Notes: generated by a model not told the origin, from the letters alone. A stretch of 64,000 nucleotides of DNA from Epiperipatus broadwayi (GCA_028023455.1 JAQFVV010000036.1:4591576-4655575), one strand, 5' to 3'. Numbered from the stretch's first letter, positions 9,301 through 22,037 are shown. Translations and numbers: made by a program.

Positions 9301-12300
9301 CTAACGTTTTAATTGGTCAATTTCACAAAGTGAAGTGTCAAAATACAAATTCAATCATCAAAATATATTCAACTTTTAATATTATATTCACTTTAGTTTC
9401 ATTTATAAAAAGTATATTAATAATTTGTCAGATTATGAAAGTGAATGAAAGTTTTTTCAAAAATAAATTTCTCTTTATAATTGTAGAAATATTTATGAGC
9501 TGTAAATGTAAAACAAAATCGAAAAACAAATCAAAATGTTTTCGTGATGATATGATTTGTTTTGACAGTTTTACGCTGCAGAAAAAGTAAATACTTTTTG
9601 TTAAAATCTTAACTATTTTTCTTAAATAATTTTATTTTACAGCATATTTTGTCAAAATAATTTATAATTTGTCAAAAAATATTTTTAAAATGGTCTAAAA
9701 TATTTTTTTATCATTTTCAAAATTAAACAAATCGTAACTTTTCAGTGATTTATAGCCATTTTCTTTGTTGCCGAAATGTAACAGCTGATAAGATTCAAGA
9801 AAAATCCAGGAGGGTATGCCCACTTCTTTTGTTAAAGTTTTGATTAGCATTTTATTGATTTTTTTACTTGTAAAATAATTCAAGAGAGGGCAGCATCTTA
9901 CGTAACTTTTTCTAATTTTTCAAACGCCTGTAAAATCTTTACCGTACCATTAAAAGTGACGGGATTTGGACAGTTGGAAGCAGCATAAAATCGACACATT
10001 TTTAACCGTGACTGGAAACTGTTGCATTAATACTTATAATTTGTTTACAAACTTATTGTAATAGATAGAGAATTTGATATATTACTTAACCAGAAGGCAA
10101 CACTAGATAATAAATGTACATCTTTTTCTTATACCAAATTGTTATCTAACATTTTCACCTGCATACTAACCTACTAACTATACAAAGTCTTTTTTATAAA
10201 TAATCAAGTAGTCATGGAAGTCACAAAAACTTTTATAACTAACTATATGTATAACACATGTAGTATATTGATCATATTAATATATTTACAATTTTTATTC
10301 AGGTAAATTATTAAGTAAATAAATAGAATAAAACAAATAAAATCTGCATTCAACAAACAAAATTAATTTATTACTAATAAAAACAATTATGAACTTTTAT
10401 TAAAGAACTTTTATTCTGATTGGCATAATAGAATTTTAGACTCCATTGACTTAGTTGTATAAAAATTTCAACAGTAATGTATGGGGTTGTTTTCTTAAAG
10501 AAGGATTATTATTTTTATATTATTATGGATGCATTAAAAAAGGAGAATATGATTTTATCTTTACTAATTTTTTTATTGCTTAAAAAATTAAATAATTTAA
10601 ATTCATTTGTTACGTTCAAAGTGTGTGTAGTTTTAAGTTCTAAAAAGAATCGTAACAGTTTAATCTAGAAAGCCAAACAGCAGGAGGAGAGAAAAAAATC
10701 AGTAAGTGTTCTGACTTTAAGCAACACAGAAACCTTATAACAGAACCTGGTGTATGTAAAAAGGGATGTTCAAAGGCTGCAAGCAAGCAACAGACACTTG
10801 CACTATCTTAAAGGGTTTGGATATCATTATTAATCCTGAAATGTAGAGGGATTGAATGATGCAAGATTCCACCATTTTTTATTAATAATGTGATACTCTG
10901 TCACACCTATTTGGACAGGCATCCAGAATAAACCTGAATTATTATCATTTATATGCCTTGTGTGGTTTATGTTCCCTTGGGGGAAAATATTAAACAGTTG
11001 GTAAGTGATCCTGTTTATTAAAACCAGAAAAAAATGAAAATAACATTTATGTTGTCTTTCTTCTTAAATTTCAGATTGAGTCAGTTGCAGTCCTCAGAAA
11101 AAAGAAATTAACAAAAGTAATTAATAATAAAAAATATATAATAAATATATAGTGTTAATAACTAAGTGTCCATTTGGTTTAAACAATGTGTAATTAGTAG
11201 ACTTCACATAAGATTATATCTTAAAATCTTTTATGTGACTGCAGTATGTAAATTAATTATCATTATGATATTTGAAGAATCTTTGCAATCTGGTGCTGGG
11301 CTATATGCCTTGTAGCAACTCATACCGGTCATTGTAATTTTTATATCCTTAGAAAAATTCAGACAGTGTCAATTTGTAGGGGCACAATAAAGATTATAAT
11401 CTTTAAACATACCCACACTTACGTTAATTTTATAAAAGGAAAAATACTTTTTTTAATGTGATGTGACATGGATATTACTTTAGCCACTGTTTCCAGAGAA
11501 ACTTTTAGTGACTTTACTTTATGCTTTCATTCTTCATCTATGTTTTTTCCATATTCTTTTATATCCTGCTCTATCCCATTTCCACAACATCATCTTTGTT
11601 CACTTGATGACATTTATTTCTAGATGCACCTTATCTTTTTTCATACCCAACATAAAAACCAAGAAGATACTTTTTACATAATCACTTTGTTTATATTTTT
11701 ATTTTCCCATAATGTACCTCTTCTGCTTTTAAGCATTTACATTCAAGTAGAAGGTGCTAGTACTTTTTGTGCCTTCCTTGCATAATTTTCAGATGAAATC
11801 ACCCACATTTCTTCATTTATTTTATATTCCCTTGTTGCTAATGTTCTTTTTCAAGAGTTAACAGTAAACTACTTTCCTTGTCAATGTTGTAAATTAACTC
11901 ACATCCAACATCGTGACTGAATGTGTAATATTTTTTAAAAGTAATAATATTTAATAAATTTCACCTTTAAAAATAAAGTGGGAAAATTAAGTTAAAATAA
12001 AAGTTAAAAGTTGAAGGAAAAGAAAATTTAAAAAAAAAACAAAAGAGTAGGGTAGGGGGGGGGTATTGTTAAAGAAAAAATAATAATAAATGATTTTAAA
12101 AGGAGGGTAAGATATTTTTTTTAAAAAAAAATCGAAATAAAAATGATTTAATATTACTTTTGATTAGTTCATAATAAAAAGTAATAAGGAAAAATTCGTT
12201 TTGTTTTATAATAAAATAATTAAATGTGTGCATGTGTAAAAATTTTGAATAAAAAAGAAAAATAAAAGCCCAACAAGAGTGAAGTAAATGTACAATGATT

Positions 12301-13619
12301 TCACGAGATAAAAAACGATGGATATAAGCAAACTTTGTCATTGTTAAGACGGTTTTAATTTCAACATTCCATTATTATTATATTTTTAAAATATTTCAAA
12401 ATATTTTATAAAATCAAGGAATCAAAAGAAAATTATATAAATTGCTATTCAGACAAAATGATGCATTGTTAAATTCATCCTATCGTGCAGCTAACTGGAG
12501 CCTTCTCTACATAACCATCAGCAGATAGTTTGAAAGGGAAACCATGTTCAGATAAAGTCAACAGAGCAATGGAGTGTCTATGCTGAGAAACATGAATGCC
12601 ATGTAACATCACAAATTTAGGGAAGATTTGCGTAGAGTTTAGCGCTAACCGGTTAGAAATAACATTCTATAGAAATTACTTTTTGCTGTATGTACATCAA
12701 ATCAGATTTCAAATCCTAGGTAAATGTTTAATTTTCCTATTTTCTAATTCTTGTTTTTTTTAAACTGTGATAAATAAATAAATAAAAACTTTCAACTTTA
12801 CCTATTAGTATCTGGAAGATATAAATATCAGCTTCTGCGTTCAACTTTATTCAGAGACAGTAATTGTATGTATGTGTGAATTTTAATTTAATATGTTATG
12901 TATATTTTTAGTTATTTATAATGTATTAAAACATTTATTTAAATGAAAAGAGTATGCATGGTTGAATTATAAAACAAAACAATTGTTTTAAAGAAAAAAA
13001 AGATTTAAACTGTCGTTGAAATATTTATATTGATATATGAATGCACATATTTATGCTGAAATAATATTTTTAGTAAAGTGGGAATAGAAAGACTTAATTA
13101 TTATTGAGAAATGATTAAGTTACAACAAACAGAATAAGGAGAATTTTTCTTTTAAAATAAGGATTTGTTATTTAAGGACGCCAAAGTCTATCGAACGGTA
13201 AATCATCATTATTATTAAAAATAGAATTTTTAGATTGGGCAGAGTTTTTTTTAAATGCAGCTATAATTCAATGAGCTAGCTGGGATCTCAGGTACTAGAT
13301 TCGTTGCTGGTCAGGTAAACATGTTAATTACTATGTGATTAACTGGCACCTAAAGGGTTTACCTTAAAATAAATAAAGTGTTTAGTTGGCCAGTATTTGT
13401 CTAGTAGTCAAGTGTTTATATTATTGGTGGCTTGCTGCCAATTATATTGTTCACTCTACTTGAGGACCAGACATCTTCAGAGATTGGATGGTTTTAGTAA
13501 GGAAGAAAGAATATTTTATATTTTTATTTATTGTTATTATATAAAATAAAGAAGGTGGGCAGTTCAATATATATATAATCAAAAAAGCAAGGCATATATA
13601 ATATGACATTACTTTTATA
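6351..13619. other. Long AT-rich region without recognisable genes
   Basis: No conserved coding region seen; open stretches are under 90 codons. Patches with more GC and CpG occur at about 8150-8340, 9930-10010 and 10680-10980, none with a readable domain. A weak tRNA-like B-box-bearing patch lies near 13260-13345 and may be an old SINE. 11480-11930 in antisense faintly resembles a LINE C-terminus but has too many stops to call. There is a G-run at 12054-12063. Confidence 0.5.
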
Positions 13620-13732
13620 AGCTTGTATTTACAAAAATGCAATACAGAGAGTATACCAATAGCTCAAACAAGCTCTTAATTAATAAGTGTGGTATGAGAA
13701 AATATTTAAAATCTCTATTCAGAACACTCCCA

Positions 13733-13772
13733 TCTCCAGACCAACTGGTTTCAAGCTTATGGATCACATCAG
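13733..13772 (-). ncRNA. Hammerhead-like motif, left arm (degenerate)
   Basis: Minus strand: CTGATGT, AGCTT, GAAA, ACCAGTTGGT, C, TGGAGA. Core A9 is replaced by T, and the 5' strand of stem I is missing at the palindrome centre, so stem I cannot close. Probably inactive. Confidence 0.4.
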
Positions 13773-13783
13773 AATATTCTAGC

Positions 13784-13829
13784 TCTCCACTGATGTGAGC
13801 CATAAGCTTGAAACCAGTTGGTCTGGGGA
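13784..13829 (+). ncRNA. Hammerhead-like ribozyme motif, right arm
   Basis: Plus strand: stem I TCTCCA, core CTGATGT (A9 changed), stem II GAGC-CATAA-GCTT, core GAAA, stem III ACCA-GT-TGGT, C17, and TGGGGA closing stem I with six pairs, one of them a G-U. The cleavage triplet would be GUC. The architecture is complete except for the A9 change. Confidence 0.5.
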
Positions 13830-13921
13830 TGGGAGTGTTCTGGATAGAGATTTTAAATATTTTCTCATACAGCACTTATTAATTAAGAGCTTATTTGAGC
13901 TATTGATATGCTCTCTCTCTC

Positions 13922-13927
<6 letters not shown>

Positions 13928-13978
<51 letters not shown>
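13928..13978. repeat. (TA)n microsatellite
   Basis: About 25 TA units preceded by CT and GT runs at 13909-13927, at the outer end of the foldback arm. Confidence 0.9.
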
Positions 13979-13982
<4 letters not shown>

Positions 13983-14559
13983 TATTTTTACTCTCCATAC
14001 TAGTTTTCTATCTCTCCAGCTTTCTACTTTTATTAATGCATCTATTCTTCTATCCCATTTTTTGCCACTATAACACTTAACAATCCTCTTAACACAATCA
14101 TTTCATCCTTTGTACAAGTATATTGACATAAAGTCTTTATCCAAATTTTCAGCATACAATACTATGTTTCTCACCTATCTTCTTTTCTGTCCTTTATTGA
14201 TAACCCAGTTAAATACTATTTTGGCTATTCTCTTAGTATATATAAATGCAATCTACTAAAAATTTCCATTTTGCTTTATGCATCTCTCATATAAAAAATT
14301 GATCATCTCATTTCTCTCTCAATGATCTCTTTTGCCACCCACATCTGCAACTAATGCATGTCTCTCTTACCACTTTGCATATTTAAATATTCAATTTTAA
14401 CAATTTATTCTTTCTTATCTACACTTTTATAAATTTCTTTACTCTTTTTTCTTCATTACCATGAAATTTACAGAACTATTCATTCTCCATATCTACATTT
14501 ATATCCCAATAAGCTACCTTTTGTTTATTTCTTTCATCCTGTCCATTTTTCTTTTTTTA

Positions 14560-15560
14560 TTGATAAATTTGCGATTTAATACCTTATCCCCATTTATAAA
14601 TTTCCCAAACTGTAATATTCTTTATAAATCAAACTCCCTAATATCCCACTTCCTTGTTTTTCTAAGTGCAATCCATCTTTATTATATAACTCCCTCTTAC
14701 TAATAAAAAAAATATCACACATAACACCATTTATCTCATCTAATTTTTTCAATCTCTCATTTATAGAACATGCCCTATCTAACATATATCTATTGTCAAA
14801 TCTTCATAATAATCCCAACTATTCATATTCTTCCTTAAATCTTACTCAAATTATTAATCAATTCTATATACTCATCCATTACTCTAACCGATGGCTCTGA
14901 CAAATTATTTGTTTCTACCATAACATACACATCTCTACTCCCTTGTTTATTTGCCTTATCTGTAATATCCCAATTATAGCTCCAGAACAACATATTCCTA
15001 CATACTGGTTTCTATTTTCCCTTGCAATTACATCTCCACATCCTCCAATTAGCTGATATCCTATCAATACTGTCTCATAGTTTACATATTCTATTATCTG
15101 TAGCATTCTCTTCCACCTTCTGGATTTCCTTATTTTCCCTTATAATTTCTATTCATTATTTCATTAATCTGCTCACACTTCATGTGTAATAATTTTAATT
15201 TTGCTTCTACATGTTTACCTCTTTTTTATCTTATTTATCCTTTAGCTAACCATCTCCATACTACTTATTTTATCATCCATATTTTTTGTCATTTCACTAA
15301 AACATGCTCTATTCTATCTTCCTCAATGACATTTTGTTCCATTTCTCCTGACTTTCTCTTTAAATTATCTACACATAGAAACCATGTTTTCATCTTTTTT
15401 CACACATCTACACATGGTCTACATAACCATGCACCTGTTACATTCTTTCTAGTCTTATTTAAGCATTTTAAATGATAAATCTTAACACATATGGTACCCT
15501 CTACCACGGAGCATACCTAATTCGTTTCTGACCATTATATATACACTGTGAGATACAAAT
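14560..15560 (-). pseudogene. CR1-like LINE ORF1 remnant: PHD-like finger and SGNH esterase-like domain
   Basis: Read on the minus strand. Near 15465-15400: HLKCLNKTRK then TGAWLCRPCVDV, i.e. HxxC...WxCxxC, the C-terminal half of a PHD zinc finger. Next comes a charged, probably coiled-coil stretch (EMEQNVIEEDRIEHV), then DVYVMVETNNL (family: VHVGTNDL) near 14950, MDEYIELINNL, NERLKKLDEINGVM and KDGLHLEKQGSGILG near 14650, matching the DGLHL block of ORF1 esterases in CR1-type elements. Frames shift and stops intervene, so this is a relic. Known: some CR1-clade ORF1 proteins combine PHD and esterase domains. The 13990-14560 stretch in antisense may continue the element but shows no motif I can name. 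Confidence 0.6.
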
Positions 15561-16069
15561 GGAATCCATATTCCTTATTTTTCCAAGTCCCCTATTCTTT
15601 ATTTGTCTTTATGCTTTCTCTACTACTACTACTCTACAAATTCTTTAATACAAAAGGAGAAAAACTTTTCTTTCTTTCAATGTCAATTGATAAACACGTT
15701 TTTAGCAACCTTACACCTCAAAAAATTATATTATTTCTCAAATAAATGATTGTTTCTTAAATTAAAAAATTCTTTAGTAGAAAACATACGAAAAAACCAG
15801 TTAATCATATGCCCAACTTAGTTTTAAATTTTCCTTGCAGTAATGGACCCCCAACACAATTTTTTTTTTACTTTCATATTTAAAATGGTATAATAAAGCA
15901 CTCTCCAACTGTTATCAATATTATTGTTGATCTTTCCAAATCTAATTAAATCTATCTCTTTTTTCCCAATTTTCTTTCCACCTCCACACAGTAAGCAGAA
16001 AAATTTTGTAGCAATAAAATTCCCCAGATAATATTAAAACAATATATAAACTTTAACTTATATTGCAGA
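15561..16069. other. AT-rich spacer
   Basis: Pyrimidine-rich on the plus strand, perhaps the distal part of the antisense CR1-like relic. No domain recognised. Confidence 0.45.
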
Positions 16070-17202
16070 ATAATGTATACCCTAGTTCCCTCTATTACAT
16101 AATATTTAAACTAAGTATATCTTTAATATCACTGCAACACTTTCTTTTTATTTACATATATATTTTTATTTATACACTTTAACTTTTATTATTATAATTA
16201 TATGTTATTATATAATTCTCTCATAAATTTATATTTTATATTATACTGTTTTATATGTAAATATTATGCTATGTCTTTATTTTATTAATGTATAATATCT
16301 ACATATTCACATTTATATACCTATTATTATTTTTTTTAATATTGTCTGTTTTTAATATCATTTTTATTGAACTTTCTGCAAATTTGTGTCATGTGTCTTT
16401 TTTATGTATATATACTTCAGTGATTTATTATCTGAAATATGTTGTTTAAATCTTGTTTTATATAATTTTTACTTTCTTCCACATGTTTGTTATTTATCCC
16501 ACTATCTAAACATTATTTGCATTTTATCATATATATTCTACTTATTATTTGTTTTTTTATCTTTATTATATCCGATGTATTTGTTATCCATTAAATTTAA
16601 TAGGTTTTTTTTCTTTTTATAAGTATTTTTTACTAATTATCTTTTGATTTTTTTATTAATCTTCTTTATAATTTTATTAAACTTATTGACTATAATATTA
16701 TTTGTTTTTTTATTCCTATAGATTTATTTTCACTTTTCTTCTTTTCTTATTCTTTTCAATTTTATTTAACCTATACTCTTTTATTCAATACTTCTTTCAA
16801 CTGTATGTGTAGGGAAACTACTCTTTTAACTCCTTGATTATTATATCTTTTTGTTTAATATTATATTTTTTTAACAACACATTATAGTCCTGTACATTCT
16901 TCAATATATATATATATATAACTAATTTTGCATTTCCTATCAATGTTAGAGAAACAACTTGTGATGTTGTTACTAATATTGCTTTTTTATAAATATTCAT
17001 TTGAATAAACCATTTTAAAATCTATTAATATCTTTTGAAATATTATAAGCAGATATGCAATTGTATTGTTTTCTTTTTTTTTCAACTGTAAATTTCATAT
17101 TTTTTTCCAGTTTATTTCACTTTGGCTTTTAATAAAAATCATCAAATAATGATCTACATATCTGTTAAAAAATAAAAGAGCATTTTTATTTTCTGTTATA
17201 TT
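16070..17202 (-). mobile_element. Penelope-like element, left arm of head-to-head pair 2
   Basis: Minus-strand copy starting at the centre (17202/17203), where TTCTGTT and AACAGAA form a small palindrome. It opens with RYVDHYLMIF (RT box, last D to H, 17163-17149 onward), continues through KFTVEKK, and near 16470-16420 has NKHVEESKNYIKQDL, aligning with the GIY-YIG block of the right arm but with the key glycine lost. It matches the right arm to about 16070. Many stops; non-functional. Confidence 0.65.
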
Positions 17203-18490
17203 TTGTCAACAGAAAAGTAAAATGCTCCTTTGTTTTTAACAGATATGGAGATGATTATTTGATGATTTTTAATAAAAGCCAAAGACAAATAAATGGCTTT
17301 ATTAATGATATTCATAAGGTGGAAGGAAATATAAAATTTACACTTCAAAAAGAAAATATTGCAATTGCATATCTGCCTATAATATTTCAAAAGAAATTGA
17401 TGGATAAAAAATGGTATATTGAAACAAATATTTATAAGAAAAATAATATTGATAATAACATAACAAGTTGTTTCTCCAACATCAATAGAAAATACAAAAT
17501 TAGTTTTGTATATTCAAGAATATAAAGAGGTATGATGTATTGTTCAAAAAAGTCTATATTATAAAAATCTTTAAAAATCAAGAACTTAAAAAAGAGTAAT
17601 TCCCTATATATTTATTGAAAAAATAGAATATTAGATAAATAAAACTGAAAAGAATAAAGGAAATAAAAATGTGAAAATAGATATATAGGAATAAAAACAA
17701 ATAATGATACTATAGTGATTTAGTTTAATAAAATTATAAAGAAGATTAATAAAAAAAATGCAAAAGGTTAATTAATAAAAAATACTTAGGAAAAACATAT
17801 TAAATTTAATAGATAACAAATACATAAGATATAATAAAGGTAAGAAAGAAATAATAATGGGGTATATATGATAAAATGCAAAAATGTGTAGATAGTGATA
17901 TGGATAAAAAATATGTGGGAGAAACTAAAATTTTTATAAAAACAAGATTAAAACAACATATGTTAGATAATAAATCACTGATATATATATACATATGCAG
18001 GACCCAGGAATCAAATTTACAGAAAGTTGAATAAAATTGATGTTGTATACAGACAATATTAAAGAAAGACAAATAAAAAAACAAAATTAATAAAAAAGAT
18101 AAAACCAAAATTTAATAGAAATTCTGGAATTAGGTGACCTTAGTAACAATATAGTTTAAAAAATATATATATAGAAAAAATATAGAGAGAAAATCACTTA
18201 TAAATAAATTATGGGTTTGTAATAAAATGTTTACATAGGAATACAAACATGAATATATTTATAGATTTTACAGAAATAAAAGCTTACCATAACATTTACA
18301 CATAAAACAGTATAATATAAAATATAAATTTATAAGAGGATTATATAATAATATATAATAATAGTAATATAAGTTAAAGTTTATAAATAAAATATATAAA
18401 TAAAAAGAAAATTTGTAATGATTATAGCTGTAGTTAATTTAAATAATATGTATTAGAGGGAGGTAGGGCATAAAATATTTAAAAAAAAAA
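17203..18490 (+). mobile_element. Penelope-like element, right arm of head-to-head pair 2
   Basis: Plus-strand copy: RYGDDYLMIF (17241-17270), then QINGFINDIHKVEGNIKFTL and YIETNIYKKNNI (family: T-x-YRK), open to 17523. Decayed sequence follows, then KKYVGETKIFIKTRLKQHM (17906-17962), the GIY-YIG core with its conserved Gly, Arg and His. The tail extends to about 18490 and mirrors 16070 of the left arm. This family differs in sequence from pair 1, but the arrangement is the same. Confidence 0.7.
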
Positions 18491-19249
18491 CATTGTTTTT
18501 TTTACTTTTAAAAAATTAAAGTAAAAGGGGTAAGTTAAAAGAGTATAATATATATGTTTTTTTAGATATTAAAAAATATATAAAATATTATTAATAATGG
18601 AAGAATGAATAAAAAAAAAATAATAGATATTATATGATTTGAAAATTAAAATGTATATTCTTAATAAAGGAATTAAGGTTGAACTGAGAATTATATAAAA
18701 ATAAAATAATAAGTATTTTATTAATATGGGAATAATAAAATTAAATTTAAGTTTGTAAAGAATAGAAGTAATTAGAAGATTATAAAAAATAATAAAAATA
18801 AATAATATATTTAATTTAATAATTATTCTTGAATATGCATATATACAGTCAGGAATACACATGTATAATTTATATTTACTTTATATTTATATTGTATATT
18901 TTATTTTATATTATCTGGATTATTTTCTTTAGGTTTGATTATATTTATTTCAATTTTATTATGTTTTTTTTTTATATTTTATGTTGCCTTTTATTTCTTA
19001 ATATTTTGTTAATTTTATTATTTACATTTTTAATGTAAATAATTATCTATTTTATTTTATTCATTATGTCATAGCTCTGGAGAAGACTGCAGGACAGATG
19101 AATAATAAGATTGTGTATGCTTATATGTATAGTCAAAAGTTTTTTGCTAAAAAGTGTTATCAAAAAAGAGTGAATAAATTATATTTATATAAAATATTAC
19201 AGCAAAATAAAGGCAGTGATTAATTTGCTCTTATTTGGCAAAATATTTG
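18491..19249. other. AT-rich, low-complexity sequence
   Basis: Long A-rich and T-rich runs; no gene seen. Open stretches here are composed of Ile, Leu, Phe and Tyr and reflect base composition. Confidence 0.5.
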
Positions 19250-20288
19250 GATTGCCAATCAGACTATTATTTTAATAATTTTCGTCTTTTATGGGGGATT
19301 TGTTTTGGAACTGTTTATCTTCAGTATTTATAATTTTGATTTGAATTACACAATATTTAATTTCTGCATTTTATGCTAATGATATTAAGATTTATACATA
19401 CATTCAATAATCTAATGATTGTAATTATATACAAAATTGTATCAAAAGATTTAAATTTTAGTGCATTATAAATTACAGAACATAAATCAGGATAAAACCA
19501 AAATGATGTACGTTTTCAAGAGGGAAAAAATCCATACTATTTAATTATTATTAAAAGTAAATAATAATTTGAAGATAAATGAATGTAAAGATTTAGATAT
19601 AATTTTAAAGTCTAAATTACTTTTCTCAAATCATATACATTATTTACGCTCTAAAGCTTTAAAGATTGTGGGTTCCATCTTTAGGGTAGTAATATTCTTT
19701 AATAGAGAAACTTAAGAACATCATTGTATGTCTTTGGTATTACCAATTGTAAACGATGGCAGTATTGTTTGAAACTCTGAAAATCACTCTCATAGTAGAG
19801 CTTTGGGTGCAGTGCAAAAAAAATTTACAAATTATTGTAATGCAAAGTTTGGATCATTGTGTAACTCTTATCATGTTTCATTAAAGCTATCAAGAAATCT
19901 TAATGATATTTATTTTTGGTAAAAATAGTCAAAGGACAAATGGACATTGTAAACTGCATTTGTAAATTATCTTGCAGTGCTCCAGACATGTATTTGAAAC
20001 ATGATAAGACTTTTTACATTGCAAAATTTAAAACTAACTTTTTAAGAGATTCTACATTATTCATAATTCTGAGGGTATTTGTTGACTATTATAGTTATGT
20101 TAATATTCATCATTTAACTACAAATGAAATAAAAAATGTAATATATATAGAAACAATTGTTAGATACTTTTATATTCATATATATGTTTTTTTTTGTTTT
20201 TACGTTTTTTTATTATATTGTCTTCTGTAATTAGGCTTTTTGTAAATCCCTATAGAATACATTTATTTAAATAAATTGAATTGAATTG
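19250..20288 (+). pseudogene. Non-LTR retrotransposon RT C-terminal remnant (Jockey-superfamily-like)
   Basis: Stops are frequent, but the order of RT landmarks is readable: FYANDIKIYTYIQ near 19365 (family: FADDIKIY), DKTKMMYVFKREK near 19490, then KLLFSNHIHYLRSKALKIVGSIFRV near 19615-19690 (in two joined pieces), LVLPIVNDGS near 19735, and ALGAVQKKFTNYC near 19800. The 3' end is a GAATTGAATTG run at about 20275-20288, a common tail of such LINEs. The clade is uncertain. Confidence 0.6.
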
Positions 20289-20555
20289 CAAAGCACCATG
20301 TCATAGTTAAAAATTCCATTTAGTACTTATTTTCAGATTTTACAAACTTCAAAAACTAACTGCTAGAATGTCTACATTTGAGAGCTTATATTGTACCAAA
20401 TAATATAAAAATTATCAATATATGATCTAGAAAAAAGTTTTAATTGTAAAAATCCTGAATAAGATCATTTAAGTTTATTTTAGATTATTATTTCATCTAA
20501 TTAGTGATAACTTTATATATATATATAAAGAGTGTGCTAATAGCTCTAAACAAGC

Positions 20556-20713
<158 letters not shown>

Positions 20714-20754
20714 TTAATTTTAATTTGTTTCTTTATTGCATTGCCTTAATTAAT

Positions 20755-20831
20755 TAATCAATCCTTTCTTATAAAATCTTTAATTTTTTGTACAATGCTT
20801 AACATTCATCAACATCGAAAGGATTGATTAC
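20755..20831. repeat. 14-bp inverted repeat (hairpin) between TTA arrays
   Basis: TAATCAATCCTTTC near 20755 pairs perfectly with GAAAGGATTGATTA ending near 20831, with a loop of about 49 bases. Confidence 0.7.

Positions 20832-20904
<73 letters not shown>
20832..20904. repeat. (TTA)n microsatellite
   Basis: About 24 TTA units; the poly-Ile frame across it is an artefact. Confidence 0.95.
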
Positions 20905-20961
20905 TTACCAATAAATGCAGCAAGAGAACACATTCATATTCTCTCTCTAGACTTATCCCCA

Positions 20962-21002
20962 CCCCCAAATTCGTTTCAAGCTATGGATTTCATTATTGAG
21001 AA
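20962..21002 (-). ncRNA. Degenerate hammerhead-like motif
   Basis: Minus strand: CTCAA, TAATGA (core CTGATGA decayed), ATAGCTTGAAAC, then TTGGGG, which can still close stem I with CTCAA. It aligns with the ribozymes at 21598-21641 and 13784-13829. Almost certainly inactive. Confidence 0.35.
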
Positions 21003-21098
21003 GCTAGGACATCCATACACCAAAATCTAAATACAAACTTAAGCCCAGCAATTATCTAATTGTTAACTATTAAATAGAAAATCTGAAATGCAGTTATT

Positions 21099-21460
21099 TG
21101 TAGTGGAGAATTCTGCTTTGATAGTATTTTGTTTCGCATGTGGAGAGTAATTTGAAAAAAAGAAAAATTAAGGAGTCATATTTTATAAATAGTACAGAGA
21201 ATGTATTGAATAAACAATGTAATTGTGCTAGTATTCACAATTTATAGAAAGTTTGTCATTCATGTGGAAATGTTACTATTGTGTGGATTTAATGAGCTTT
21301 AAATTTTAAGGTATTGCTACTCAAGATGGCAGAAAACACTGTAAGCTGGCTATAGCAAAGGAAATTATTCTTTAATTTTATATAGGCACTTTTTAATTTT
21401 GTAGAATTCTTCTAGTGGATTTTGTTTATTATATTTATATTACTTGATATATATATATAT
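21099..21460 (+). mobile_element. PLE 3' end (truncated copy of the pair-1 family)
   Basis: Aligns with 5990-6350: GAATTCTGCTTTGATAG, AATGTATTGAATAAACAATG, ATTCACAATTTAT, then the 3' tail TTCTAGTGGATT and a closing TA run. It covers only the last ~60 codons plus the 3' tail; the nuclease is lost. It abuts the family-2 hammerhead array directly. Confidence 0.75.
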
Positions 21461-21597
21461 GAAAAACAAAAAAACAAGTTAAAAACTTGCTAATGCTTGT
21501 ATTTATGTCAACAGATGGCGTTCTACCAAAAACACCATCAAGCGTATGTTTACATAAATGTCATAGCATGCATTCACTATCTCTAAATTTAATTCCA

Positions 21598-21641
21598 CTT
21601 TCAGATCATGATTTCAAGCTATTTGCTATCATCAGTGAAAG
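21598..21641 (-). ncRNA. Hammerhead ribozyme, family 2, unit 1
   Basis: Minus strand: stem I CTTTCA, core CTGATGA, stem II TAGC-AAATA-GCTT (outer U-U mismatch, three inner pairs), core GAAA, stem III ATCATGAT (palindrome), C17, TGAAAG closing stem I with six pairs. Cleavage triplet AUC. Every core base is present. The palindromic stem III again suggests a dimeric fold. Confidence 0.7.
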
Positions 21642-21993
21642 ACAGGAATTTTAGAAACTAGATCTAAACACAAACTCTGAGCGTTTATGAAACAGTTTCT
21701 ATTCAGCTTGCAAGTGTGAATCTTTTAGACATGTAATGTCTTCAAACTCAGCATAGCAAGCCATATAGCTATATGGGTCTGATCTCAGTTCAGCATCACC
21801 ACATAATAGAAGCCTCTGCAATATATATCATTGCTAGAAAGACCTCAAAGGTACATTTATGGAAAACAAAAAACAAGTTAAAAACTTGCTAACGCTTGTA
21901 TTTATGTCAACAGATGGAATTCTACCAAAAACACCAAGTGTATGTTTACATAAATGTCAGAGTATGCACTCACTATCTCTAACTTTAATTCCA

Positions 21994-22037
21994 CTTTCAG
22001 ATCATGATTTCAAGCTATTTGCTATCATCAGTGAAAA
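21994..22037 (-). ncRNA. Hammerhead ribozyme, family 2, unit 2
   Basis: Same as unit 1, but the outermost stem I pair is lost (TTTTCA against TGAAAG). Core, stem II and the ATCATGAT stem III are intact. Lies 396 bp from unit 1, same strand. Confidence 0.68.

Larger units (their letters stand above)
13620..13980. mobile_element. Foldback (palindromic) repeat with hammerhead motifs, family 3
   Basis: Left arm (about 13660-13770) and right arm (about 13790-13905) are inverted copies, including TAAGCTTGAAACCAGTTGGT, GGGAGTGTTCT and TATTAATTAAGAGCT. The spacer is only about 15 bases. Each arm begins with a hammerhead-like core near the centre and runs outward, the right one into CT and TA microsatellites. 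A related single copy appears at 20520-21040. No coding capacity. Confidence 0.7.

Noticed and set aside
11480-11930. Antisense LINE C-terminus
   Set aside because: Weak resemblance only, with too many stops and no landmark motif.
20824-21030. Poly-Ile open frame
   Set aside because: Translation of a TTA microsatellite running into a repeat.
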